Positions 12,648 to 20,599 of a stretch of DNA of 22,208 nucleotides are shown here, one piece after another. Numbering within the stretch: the stretch's first letter is position 1; each line of letters begins with the position of its first letter. Source of the stretch: a virus. The stretch lies in IMG/VR virus record IMGVR_UViG_3300025896_000204, positions 1 to 22,208 of that record. The stretch is one strand, 5' to 3'. The position numbers and the translations under genes were made by a program. The notes below the pieces were generated by a model, which ran no database searches, was not told the DNA's origin, and worked only from the letters and a program-made list of their open reading frames with translations.

Positions 12648-13584
12648 GCTGGAAAAAGCGGGAGAAGGCAATGGTGGCGGAGGAAGTGGTGGAGGGGCAA
12701 CTGGAGACCTTCTTACTGGAGGTGACGGAGGGAGCGGGACTCCGCCCGGGACCCCGAGTCCTGGCGCTGGCGCAGGTGCCGGAGGCACGCCCCCTGATGC
12801 TGGTGGCGGTGGTACAAGTTCCGAAGGGACAGCCCCTACCGATTGGAAATCTCAACTGCCTGCTGAGCTTCAAGAAGATAAAACCATCGCTCGTTTCGGT
12901 AGTCCTGCGGACCTTGCAGCAGCCTACCGCAACCTTCAGCGACAGTTTAGCTCTGATAAACTGATCGTCCCCGGTAAACACGCCACCGACGACGACTGGA
13001 AGCAGGTCTACACCAAGTTGGGGCTTCCCGCCGAGGTGAAGGACTACCAGGTCAAGTTCCAAGAGGGTGTGACCGTCGATGAGAAGTTCGCCGAGGAGTT
13101 CCGCACGCTCGCGCACGCCGCAGGTATTCTCCCTAAGCAGGCACAAAAACTTGCCGACTGGTTTGGTGAGAAGAACAAAGGCGCTGAGGAGGCGTTCCGG
13201 CAGCAGATCAAGGCGAGCTTCGAGACTGAAGTGGCGAACTTGAAAAAAGAGTGGGGCGATGGGTTCGACAAAAAAGTCGGAACCGCAAACTTCATGTTTC
13301 GCCAGCTTCCGCCGGAGCTTCAGAAGACGATGAGCGATGCGGGCTTTGCGCGTAACACGCAGTTCGTCCGCGCGATGGCACATCTGGCGGATAAATACGC
13401 CGGGGAAAATGCTTTGGTCCAGGCCGACGGGGCCGCATCCAAGCAGCTTACCCCTGCCGAGGCCCGTAAACAGATCGACACCGTCATGGGGGATATGGCT
13501 CACCCGTACCACGTGAAGGACCACCCCGGACACAAGGGGGCGGTCGCGGAAATGCAAAAATTGTTCGCGTCCCTGCACAAATAG
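12622..13584 (+). CDS. Scaffolding (capsid assembly) protein
   Basis: A 320-residue protein placed directly before the capsid gene. Residues about 18-75 are a Gly/Pro/Thr low-complexity linker. Residues about 80-320 are charged and helix-rich (for example EEFRTLAHAAGILPKQAQKLADWF), the form of T7-type scaffolds that template procapsid growth and leave before maturation. The ATG at 12622 is taken as start. A TTG at 12613 with AAGGAG four bases ahead would add three residues and is a real alternative. It overlaps the Bbp19-like gene by 26 bases. Confidence 0.85.
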   Translation: MKNLWQHLKLEKAGEGNGGGGSGGGATGDLLTGGDGGSGTPPGTPSPGAGAGAGGTPPDAGGGGTSSEGTAPTDWKSQLPAELQEDKTIARFGSPADLAAAYRNLQRQFSSDKLIVPGKHATDDDWKQVYTKLGLPAEVKDYQVKFQEGVTVDEKFAEEFRTLAHAAGILPKQAQKLADWFGEKNKGAEEAFRQQIKASFETEVANLKKEWGDGFDKKVGTANFMFRQLPPELQKTMSDAGFARNTQFVRAMAHLADKYAGENALVQADGAASKQLTPAEARKQIDTVMGDMAHPYHVKDHPGHKGAVAEMQKLFASLHK

Positions 13585-13751
13585 GTCTTGACGACCGTGA
13601 AGCCCTTGCCTCAGGCTTGAGGTAAGGGCAACCTCAATGAAGATCCTCGCACGCTGACCAGCGGCTATGCGCTGTACGTGAATCCTCCACAGAGGGCATC
13701 TCACAAAATTTCGTTTACTCAAAATTTTGCAGACTCTCATTGGAGGAGAAT
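13585..13751 (+). promoter_or_regulatory. Leader of the capsid gene with two hairpins
   Basis: A 167-base gap, the longest in the virion operon. GCCCTT...AAGGGC with inner CCTC/GAGG forms one hairpin near 13600-13630. CAAAATTT (13704-13711) and AAATTTTG (13722-13729) form an AT-only stem just ahead of GGAGGAG. These may set capsid mRNA level by pausing, processing or an internal promoter. No clear -35/-10 pair was found. Confidence 0.5.
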
Positions 13752-14678
13752 ATGTCTCAACAAATCACTGAGGCGTTCGTCCAGCAGTACAACGCGAACG
13801 TCTACCACTTGTCCCAGCAAAAGGGGTCTTTGATCGCACCCTACGTGCGCAAAGAAACCCAAAAAGGAAAATCGGAGTTCTTCGACCGTATCGGACCTGT
13901 TGCCGCTCAGAAGCGCACTGGCCGCCACTCGCCGACTCCGCAAATCGACACTCCCCACTCGCGTCGGATGGTCACCATGGAAGACTACGAATGGGCTGAC
14001 CTGGTCGACGATCAGGACAAAATTCGTATGTTGGATGACCCTACGTCGGAGTACGCCATGGCGGCTGCTTGGGCGTTCGGTCGTACCAAAGACGACGTCA
14101 TCATCGCATCGGCACTGGGAACCGCTTACGCTGGCGAAACCGGCACGAGCACTGTCTCCCACCCGAATAGCCAGAAGATCGCAGCAAACGACGGCACGAA
14201 CTTCACCGACCTGAACGTCCGGACTCTGCGGAAAATCCGCACGATCCTGCGCCGTGGTTTGGTGGACAAGTCGCTTCCGTTGTACGCCTTGGTCGGATCG
14301 TCTCAGATCGAGTCGCTCTTGTCGCAGACCGAAGTGACCTCTTCGGACTACGCTAACGTGAAAGCGTTGGTGCAGGGTGAAGTGGACACCTACATGGGGT
14401 TCAAATTCCTGGAGACTGAGCGCCTCGGCCTCACCACCTCTTCTGCTGCTTCCGCTTCCACTGGTGCGGTTGGCTCGGGAAGTTCGGTGGTTGGTTCTCG
14501 CGCCTGCATCTTCTTCGCCGGCGACGGCGTGTTGATGTCGACCGGGATGGACTACCAGTCGAAAATCAGCGAGCGTGCTGACCTCGGCTACTCGACTCAG
14601 GTTTACAGCCGGATGTCGATTGGCGGGACCCGCATGGAAGAAGTGAAAGTCGTCGAAGCGATCTGCAAAGAGTCGTAA
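13752..14678 (+). CDS. Major capsid protein
   Basis: A 308-residue protein in the capsid position of the operon, with TTGGAGGAGAAT directly before its ATG. It has a plausible HK97-fold composition: an N-terminal arm (ITEAFVQQYNANVY), a long helix region (YAMAAAWAFGRTKDD), and a Ser/Ala-rich insert (about residues 230-250) before the final strands (RMSIGGTRMEEVKVVEAI). It resembles capsid proteins of podoviruses outside the strict T7 family. It forms the icosahedral shell on the scaffold encoded upstream. A strong hairpin follows its stop. Confidence 0.88.
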   Translation: MSQQITEAFVQQYNANVYHLSQQKGSLIAPYVRKETQKGKSEFFDRIGPVAAQKRTGRHSPTPQIDTPHSRRMVTMEDYEWADLVDDQDKIRMLDDPTSEYAMAAAWAFGRTKDDVIIASALGTAYAGETGTSTVSHPNSQKIAANDGTNFTDLNVRTLRKIRTILRRGLVDKSLPLYALVGSSQIESLLSQTEVTSSDYANVKALVQGEVDTYMGFKFLETERLGLTTSSAASASTGAVGSGSSVVGSRACIFFAGDGVLMSTGMDYQSKISERADLGYSTQVYSRMSIGGTRMEEVKVVEAICKES

Positions 14679-14685
14679 TTTCAAC

Positions 14686-14705
14686 GGCGCTCCTCGCGGG
14701 GCGCC
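14686..14705 (+). terminator. GC-rich hairpin after the capsid gene
   Basis: GGCGCTCC (14686-14693), loop TCGC, GGGGCGCC (14698-14705), followed by TAAATTTT. The U tract is broken, so it may be a partial terminator that lets capsid mRNA exceed the downstream genes. Confidence 0.6.
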
Positions 14706-14723
14706 TAAATTTTGGAGGATTCA

Positions 14724-15212
14724 ATGGCTACCTACTACGGAAATGAATGGCAGGACGCTTTCGTCGATGTTCCGACTTCGAAGATCGCTCCCGCAGATGA
14801 CAAAGGGCATGTGTACCACAAGCGGTTCTCGTACACCCTGCCGGGCACCCCGCTCACCACGAGCGACATCATCAAACTGGTGAAGATCCCTAAGGGCGCG
14901 CGGGTTTTGGACGTGGTGTTCTCTCACCCGGACATGGGCGACACGGGTGACTTGGACATCGGCTGGGCTGCTTCGGCAGAGTTGGATTCGGCTGGCTCGG
15001 CAGTTGTTGCTGCTTTGGCAGACGGCTTCTTCGCCGATGTGGACGTGAACGCTGCTGCTGGCATCAAGCGGATGTCGGCGGTTTCGGGCGCAGCCGCAGC
15101 CGGTTTCCTGAAGAAGTTCGACGCTGAGGTGGATATGCAAATCGCTATCCCCGAAGTTTGGACCGCTACTTCGGGCGCACTCGTCGGTTACGTTCTTCTC
15201 TCTCACGTCTAA
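14724..15212 (+). CDS. Probable head structural (decoration) protein
   Basis: A 162-residue protein right after the capsid gene. The ATG at 14724 has TTGGAGGATTCA upstream. The sequence is beta-rich with Ala/Gly stretches (AVVAALADGFFADVDVNAAAG) and a conserved-looking IIKLVKIPKGARVLDVVF strand pair. Position and composition fit a head decoration or vertex protein, but no catalytic motif or firmly recognised family is seen. It is expressed with the head and tail genes. Confidence 0.65.
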   Translation: MATYYGNEWQDAFVDVPTSKIAPADDKGHVYHKRFSYTLPGTPLTTSDIIKLVKIPKGARVLDVVFSHPDMGDTGDLDIGWAASAELDSAGSAVVAALADGFFADVDVNAAAGIKRMSAVSGAAAAGFLKKFDAEVDMQIAIPEVWTATSGALVGYVLLSHV

Positions 15213-15222
15213 GGGGTAAACG

Positions 15223-15792
15223 ATGGCGAGCGCCGTTACGATCTGTAACGGTGCTCTCATTAAGGTCGGCGCCCGGCGCATCACGTCTCTTAATGAGAAC
15301 ACCGTGGAAGCAAAGCTGTGCAACGACCGCTACGAGGAGAACCTCAAGGATCTCCTACGCTCGCACCCTTGGCGTTTTGCCGTCATTTGGGATTCTCCCG
15401 CTACGGTGGCGAACCCCACCTATGACACCAAGTACGAGAACGTCTACCAGGTTCCGGCAAACTGTCTGCGCGTCCTGGAGACCAACTGCCCCATTGATCT
15501 TTGGACTGTCGAAGGCGACTACATCTCTGCGGACATCGCGGATTTGAAGATTCGCTACATTCGCTACATCACTGACGCGAACTTGATGGACGAGAATTTT
15601 CGCGAGCTGCTTTCTCTGAAGCTGGCCGTGGATCTGAGCTACTCGCTCACACAGAACGCGACTTTGCGCGAGTCTTTGCGTACGGAATACAAAGAAACGC
15701 TCAAGCGCGCTCGTTCGTACAGCGCTCAGGAAGCTTCTCCTCCTCGCGTTTACGCCGACTCATGGCTTAACTCTCGCCGCAGCGGAGGGTAA
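15223..15792 (+). CDS. Tail tubular protein A (T7 gp11-like)
   Basis: A 189-residue head-tail adaptor of the T7 gp11 family, which joins the portal to the nozzle. It starts ASAVTICNGALIKVGA, typical of the family, with a conserved NDRYEENLKDLLRSHPWRFA segment and PANCLRVL. The ATG at 15223 has AAGGGG upstream. It comes directly before the gp12-like gene, as in T7-type genomes. Confidence 0.9.
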   Translation: MASAVTICNGALIKVGARRITSLNENTVEAKLCNDRYEENLKDLLRSHPWRFAVIWDSPATVANPTYDTKYENVYQVPANCLRVLETNCPIDLWTVEGDYISADIADLKIRYIRYITDANLMDENFRELLSLKLAVDLSYSLTQNATLRESLRTEYKETLKRARSYSAQEASPPRVYADSWLNSRRSGG

Positions 15793-15794
15793 CT

Positions 15795-18047
15795 GTGAAG
15801 TTTAACTTAGCCCTGAACAATTTTACCTCTGGCGAGTGGTCGCCGAAGATGATCGCGCGGACGGATGCTCAGCAGTATCCCCGCGCCTGCGTTCTTTTGA
15901 AAAACTACATCCCCCTGGTGCAAGGCGGAGCGTTCATGCGCCCCGGCACTTTCAACATGTCTCTTCCCGAGGTGACCTACAACTCAGAGACCATCAACAC
16001 CCAGGACATTCTGGACGCAGCGGGGTCCGCGCGGTGTTTTGCGTTCACTCTCTCCGACGGCAGCAAAAACTTCTTGTTCTACACCAACGGAACTCCTGAC
16101 GGGTCAGCTCCCTGGTTCGTGATTACTAACGTCACGGCCAATGGAGCGACTCGCGTGCGTTCCGTGGAAGCAACCACTGGAGCGAACTACGCAACCACCG
16201 CCAATCTCGACACCATCGAGGTGAAGCAGTTTGGGGATTTGATCTGGATTGTGGATGGAGAGAATCCTCCGCGCATCATGAGTATCCGCACCGACGGAAC
16301 TTATCGCGTGGATCTAAAGCTTTTCTACGAGCAAGCCTACGCGGGCTCCGAGTGGAATGCTTTTCCTTTTACAGACCTTGTGTCTTTGGGCTCTGGCCCT
16401 ACGCTGACGGTGACCGGAACTTTTACCGTGGGGGGTTCGGTAACGGTTGTGGCATCGTCAGCATTTTTTAATGCCACCATGGACGATGGCGCCAACTTCG
16501 GAAAAGGGACTCTTTTCCGCATTACAAAATCGGGTAACACAGGTGTCTTTGAAGTCACCGGGTACACCAGCACCACTCAAGTCACGGGGACTGTGCGCGC
16601 AGAACTTCCCGGGTCTTCTGGTGATGTGTACGGACTGGCTTCTGGGACAGCCTGGGATATGGCGATGTGGGGTGGTGGCCAAGGATGGCCCCGGACAATC
16701 ACGGGATTCCAGGGGCGTGTCTACTACGGAGGAAGTTCGCGGTATCCGGATACGTTCTGGGCTTCGCGCATCGGGAACGTCTTTCAGATGATGGAGCTTC
16801 CGTTCGCGCAGGCGGATAATTTCACGACTTACGCCGACGATAACTCCCGCCCCTGGCAGAAAGTGGTCAATTCCGAACAAGTGTCGGAGATCGTGACGAT
16901 GTCTTCGTCGAAGATGCTCGCAATCCTCACGCGCAACGCGGAGATTGTGGCCTATGGCTCTAATGGGGCTCTCGGCCCTAACGACTTTGCGTTTGAGTCG
17001 TCGACCTACTTTGGCGCGGAGAAAGTCCAGGCTTGTCGCGTGGGGAACTTCCTGACCTTTATCCAAAAGGGTGGGAAGATGCGGGATCTCATCTTTTCGT
17101 TTGACGAGTATCAGTACAAGTCGAGCGACCTGGCGTTTGTTGCGGACCATCTGTCGACTCCAGCAAAAATGATCTCGGCGGAATTTTCTTCGTCGATTGT
17201 TTTTGTGAAAACTCAAGACGGCGGGCTCAACACTCTCACCCTTGACCGCGATTACCAAATCGTGGCGTGGGCTCGCCAGGAGTTTGGTGGGGGTCACGAA
17301 GACGCAACCATTGAAGTGCTCGACATCGCCGTCAGCGACAAGACCGAAGTTTACTTTTTGATCAAGCGCACCTACGACGGTGACTCGCGCGTGTCGCTGG
17401 AGAAGCTGAGCCCATTTTATTTTGGGGACAGTGTCGTGCGTACCTATGCGGTGGACTCAAATACTAGGTCAGAGCCCCCATACGCTTACATGGATTGTGT
17501 GACTTCGTACAACCGGGTTGCGCTCGGGTTTATTCCGAGTGACACAATTGACGGCGTCAACGCGGACATCTACGGCGGGCGCACCGTTCACGTCTTTGGG
17601 GTTTCGTACACCGACGCCAGCACCACGGGGTGGGTGTACCTTGGTGAGTTTGACGTGGAGGATGATGGTACACTTTCGGACCCAAGCTTTGAAAACTACC
17701 AGTCCTTCGCCTACGGGTTTCTCTATACCGCCCGCCTTGAGCCCGTTCCCATCGAAGCGGGTAGCCAGTATGGGTCGGCAGCTCCCGCAAAGAAGCGCGC
17801 CCACAACCTGGTTGTGCGGCTCTACAACACCCTGGGGTTTAAGTACGGTGACCTCCGCGATCTTTACGAGGAGTCGTTTGTGACGGACGCGACTCCCCTT
17901 GGGACCGCCCCGGATCTTTTTTCTGGAGTCCGCGTGGTGGCGATGCCTGGCGGGTACGGTGAGGACTATCGCCTGGCGTTTGAATCTTCGGGGCCTGTGC
18001 CCTGTAATATCCTGTCCGTCGCTGTTGAGGGACAGGCGCATGAGTGA
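15795..18047 (+). CDS. Tail tubular protein B (T7 gp12-like nozzle)
   Basis: A 750-residue tail nozzle protein. The opening FNLALNNFTSGEWSPKM and KNYIPLVQGGAFMRPGTF are hallmarks of the gp12 family. The length matches it. Further blocks include FGDLIWIVDGENPPRIM and YGSNGALGPNDFAFES. The start is GTG at 15795 with GGAGGG upstream, two bases after the gp11-like stop. It forms the hexameric tube below the adaptor. The stop overlaps the next start by eight bases. Confidence 0.93.
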   Translation: MKFNLALNNFTSGEWSPKMIARTDAQQYPRACVLLKNYIPLVQGGAFMRPGTFNMSLPEVTYNSETINTQDILDAAGSARCFAFTLSDGSKNFLFYTNGTPDGSAPWFVITNVTANGATRVRSVEATTGANYATTANLDTIEVKQFGDLIWIVDGENPPRIMSIRTDGTYRVDLKLFYEQAYAGSEWNAFPFTDLVSLGSGPTLTVTGTFTVGGSVTVVASSAFFNATMDDGANFGKGTLFRITKSGNTGVFEVTGYTSTTQVTGTVRAELPGSSGDVYGLASGTAWDMAMWGGGQGWPRTITGFQGRVYYGGSSRYPDTFWASRIGNVFQMMELPFAQADNFTTYADDNSRPWQKVVNSEQVSEIVTMSSSKMLAILTRNAEIVAYGSNGALGPNDFAFESSTYFGAEKVQACRVGNFLTFIQKGGKMRDLIFSFDEYQYKSSDLAFVADHLSTPAKMISAEFSSSIVFVKTQDGGLNTLTLDRDYQIVAWARQEFGGGHEDATIEVLDIAVSDKTEVYFLIKRTYDGDSRVSLEKLSPFYFGDSVVRTYAVDSNTRSEPPYAYMDCVTSYNRVALGFIPSDTIDGVNADIYGGRTVHVFGVSYTDASTTGWVYLGEFDVEDDGTLSDPSFENYQSFAYGFLYTARLEPVPIEAGSQYGSAAPAKKRAHNLVVRLYNTLGFKYGDLRDLYEESFVTDATPLGTAPDLFSGVRVVAMPGGYGEDYRLAFESSGPVPCNILSVAVEGQAHE

Positions 18048-18414
18048 GGTCACGCTTTTTTCTCCTGAAGACCTGCTTGAGATGGGCGGCTCCAAGAATG
18101 CTGACAGGAGCGGTGTGTACGCTGCCCTTCAGATGAAGGGTGACCGCGCGTGGACGATCCGCGCCCCGGGCCTTACCCTCGTGTTCGGATTGGTTTCTCG
18201 CCCGAAGGGGGAGTTTTTGCTGTGGTCCATCCTCCCAGTGAACTTTAAGCCCTTTCACGCACGGATCGTGAAGCGCGTTCTGGACCAGGCCCTAGCCGCT
18301 GTCCCCCTGTCTTTGATAATTCAAGTTGATCCGGCCTTCCCTGAGAGGGAGAATTTGGCTAAATTTTTAGGATTCAAACCAGTAAGCAGCAACTACTGGC
18401 GGAGGACATCGTGA
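18040..18414 (+). CDS. Internal virion protein A-like (T7 gp13 position)
   Basis: A 124-residue protein starting ATG 18040, eight bases inside the gp12-like gene. A start at 17899 would overlap that gene far more and is rejected. The pattern ALQMKGDRAWTIRAPG, GEFLLWSILPVNFKPF and ENLAKFLGFKPV fits the GNAT-like fold described for some gp13-type proteins. Acetyltransferase activity is not implied. It lies between tail tube and gp14-like genes and ends in a GTGA overlap with the latter. Confidence 0.65.
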   Translation: MSEVTLFSPEDLLEMGGSKNADRSGVYAALQMKGDRAWTIRAPGLTLVFGLVSRPKGEFLLWSILPVNFKPFHARIVKRVLDQALAAVPLSLIIQVDPAFPERENLAKFLGFKPVSSNYWRRTS

Positions 18415-19001
18415 CCCCGTTGATTATCGCTGGAGCGGCCCTCGGCGCGGCTGGGACGCTTTGGGGGAACAAGGCTAAAGCCGAGCAAGAAGCGCTAAAC
18501 GCCTGGTTCTACAAGAAGCAGGGCGAGTATGCGCTTGAGGCCATGCGCCGGGAGCTTAACCTCTCGGGCATCCGCTACGCCCAGCTCATGGGGCAGCAGA
18601 CCTCCGCGATGGCTAAGGGCGGTGGGGACATTGGCTCCGGCTCCTCGGCGGGAATCCTGGCGACGACCGCCGCCCGCGCCCTGGATGCGGCTGAAGCTAT
18701 TCGTAAAAAAGGGGAACTCGAATCCGCCCTGGCATTTGCGCGCGGGGAGGCAGCGCAGGGGCAAGCAGATATGTACAACTCACTTGGGTACAACCTTTTG
18801 ACGGGGGTGACCGCAGGGGCTTCCGGCGCGATGGCGGCCTACAACCTGTCAGGGGTGTTTACAGGCTCCGCTACTCCCACCACCGTAGGGGCGAATGCTA
18901 CTCCTACGGGGGGAGGATTCATGCAGGGACCAGGATGGAGCGTGTCTAATGGTAACGACTTTTACGGTCGCGGGGGCTACGCCCAAGCGATGTCTTTTTA
19001 A
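18411..19001 (+). CDS. Internal virion protein B-like (T7 gp14 type)
   Basis: A 196-residue, Ala/Gly-rich protein starting GTG 18411 (overlap with the previous stop). An N-terminal hydrophobic helix (PLIIAGAALGAAGTLWG) and a long helix with EQEALNAWFYKKQGEY and ALDAAEAIRKKGELE match gp14-type core proteins. These are ejected and form a channel in the outer membrane at infection. The C-terminal part is Gly-rich with GGGFMQGPGW. Order gp13-14-15-16 is kept. Confidence 0.75.
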   Translation: MTPLIIAGAALGAAGTLWGNKAKAEQEALNAWFYKKQGEYALEAMRRELNLSGIRYAQLMGQQTSAMAKGGGDIGSGSSAGILATTAARALDAAEAIRKKGELESALAFARGEAAQGQADMYNSLGYNLLTGVTAGASGAMAAYNLSGVFTGSATPTTVGANATPTGGGFMQGPGWSVSNGNDFYGRGGYAQAMSF

Positions 19002-19011
19002 GGGGTAACTG

Positions 19012-20598
19012 ATGCCAGTCATTCCGATGTCTAACGACTCGCAAATTTTGAACGCAGGATCTCCTGTTCCGATTGCGTCCGCGAGCAAAGCTGCGGGGAT
19101 GGCGGGAGCGTTGACTGATTTTGGAAACACACTCGCAAAAGTGGGGCAGGCCCTTGGCCAAGCAAACCGCCAGGCGTATGAGCGGAAGCAAAAGCTCGAC
19201 ATCGAAGAGGCATCGAACACCTATGCCGAGAGGCTTACCCTTGCGCAGATGCAGCTCCAGAACGAACCCCTGATTGAGGATGACGTTGACGGGACCAAGA
19301 CCTATGGGGCGTTCCGCGACCGCATGCGGGAACCCATGCAGCAGATTTCAGAGACCATCGCTGACCCCGAAACCCGCCGCGCGTTTCTCGCTCAAGCGGA
19401 GAAGATGAGTCAATCTCAAGCGCTTCATGTGTACGCGGACATGACTAAGCGGCGGCTGAAGCAAAACGAGCAACAGTTCACCCGCATCATGGGGAGCTAC
19501 TCGAACTCCGCGCGCGTGAATCCTGAAGCGCTCGATGACGTTTTGGGGAAGATGGAGATTTCTGTTCGGCAAGACCCTGACCTCACCGACGACGCCAAGG
19601 CTACCATCTTGGAGAATGGCCGTAAGGACCTGGCGTTTGCCGCGTTCAACGGAATGGTGGACCGCGCCGCTGATGGTAACGGTGATTTTGCGAGCGCGCG
19701 GAAATTCCTGGATGAACGTGGGGGAGAGTTCTTCTCCTCGGAAAAGCTCGTGCAGTACGTGGACCAAGTCCGCCGGGGCGAAGACCAGTATGTGGCAAAG
19801 CTCGTGCGCGAAGAGAACCGCGCCGAAGCTTCCGCACGCCGGGCAATGCGTAAAACAACCGATGAAGCCATCCAGCGGTTCGAGGCGGTTAAACTCTATG
19901 GAAGCGCTGGCGAAGTGCTTGCTGCCCAAGCGGATCTTGAGGCCGACGCCGCCGCAGGTCTTTTGGATATTTCGCGCGTTCAGCGCGTGGTGCGCTCGCG
20001 GGATAACAAGAAAGCCATCAACAATGCTTTCGTGGCTGACGTTTCCGCGCGTGCGGTGCAGGACATTCTCAATAACGGCGCGGGTAATTACTCCGCAATC
20101 GTCGGCGAGATCGACGCCATGGAGCAGAAGGGGTTCATCGACCAAGAGCACCTTGCGATCAAAACAAAACTGGAAAGTCTCCGCGTAAACTTGCAGGAGC
20201 CCGAGTACGCCAACAAAGTGCGCCAGGCGGTTGACGCCATTGAGGCGCATTCCACCCCGATCTTCGGATCGGCGGCTTCAAAGTTGGATCAAAATAATCG
20301 CAAGCAGCGGATTCTTTCTGACTTTTACATGGGCCTTTCTTCGAGCCTCAATAAACCTGATCCCATCGCACTGGCGAGGGGCGTGATGGTGCGCGCGGGG
20401 ATCTCTTTTAATGCCGCTCCTGTTGACAGCGGGGCCGAATCGGCGTCTGCTTTGGATAAGCAGCTCAACGCTACTTATAAGCAGTGGAAGAGGGAGCGGT
20501 CCTCGGGAGCACTTACTCCCGATGGTGAGAAGGTTTTTCAGCAGCGCGTGAATGAGCTGTACCAGAAGAAAAAAGCTCTCGAATTGAAGGGGCAGTAA
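19012..20598 (+). CDS. Internal virion protein C-like (T7 gp15 type)
   Basis: A 528-residue, almost entirely helical, charged protein in the gp15 position. It has long repeats of helices (NRQAYERKQKLDIEEASNTY, AEASARRAMRKTTDEA) and no enzyme motif. gp15-type proteins form part of the periplasmic conduit for DNA ejection. The ATG at 19012 has AAGGGG upstream. It is shorter than T7 gp15 (about 750 residues). Confidence 0.7.
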   Translation: MPVIPMSNDSQILNAGSPVPIASASKAAGMAGALTDFGNTLAKVGQALGQANRQAYERKQKLDIEEASNTYAERLTLAQMQLQNEPLIEDDVDGTKTYGAFRDRMREPMQQISETIADPETRRAFLAQAEKMSQSQALHVYADMTKRRLKQNEQQFTRIMGSYSNSARVNPEALDDVLGKMEISVRQDPDLTDDAKATILENGRKDLAFAAFNGMVDRAADGNGDFASARKFLDERGGEFFSSEKLVQYVDQVRRGEDQYVAKLVREENRAEASARRAMRKTTDEAIQRFEAVKLYGSAGEVLAAQADLEADAAAGLLDISRVQRVVRSRDNKKAINNAFVADVSARAVQDILNNGAGNYSAIVGEIDAMEQKGFIDQEHLAIKTKLESLRVNLQEPEYANKVRQAVDAIEAHSTPIFGSAASKLDQNNRKQRILSDFYMGLSSSLNKPDPIALARGVMVRAGISFNAAPVDSGAESASALDKQLNATYKQWKRERSSGALTPDGEKVFQQRVNELYQKKKALELKGQ

Positions 20599-20599
20599 C

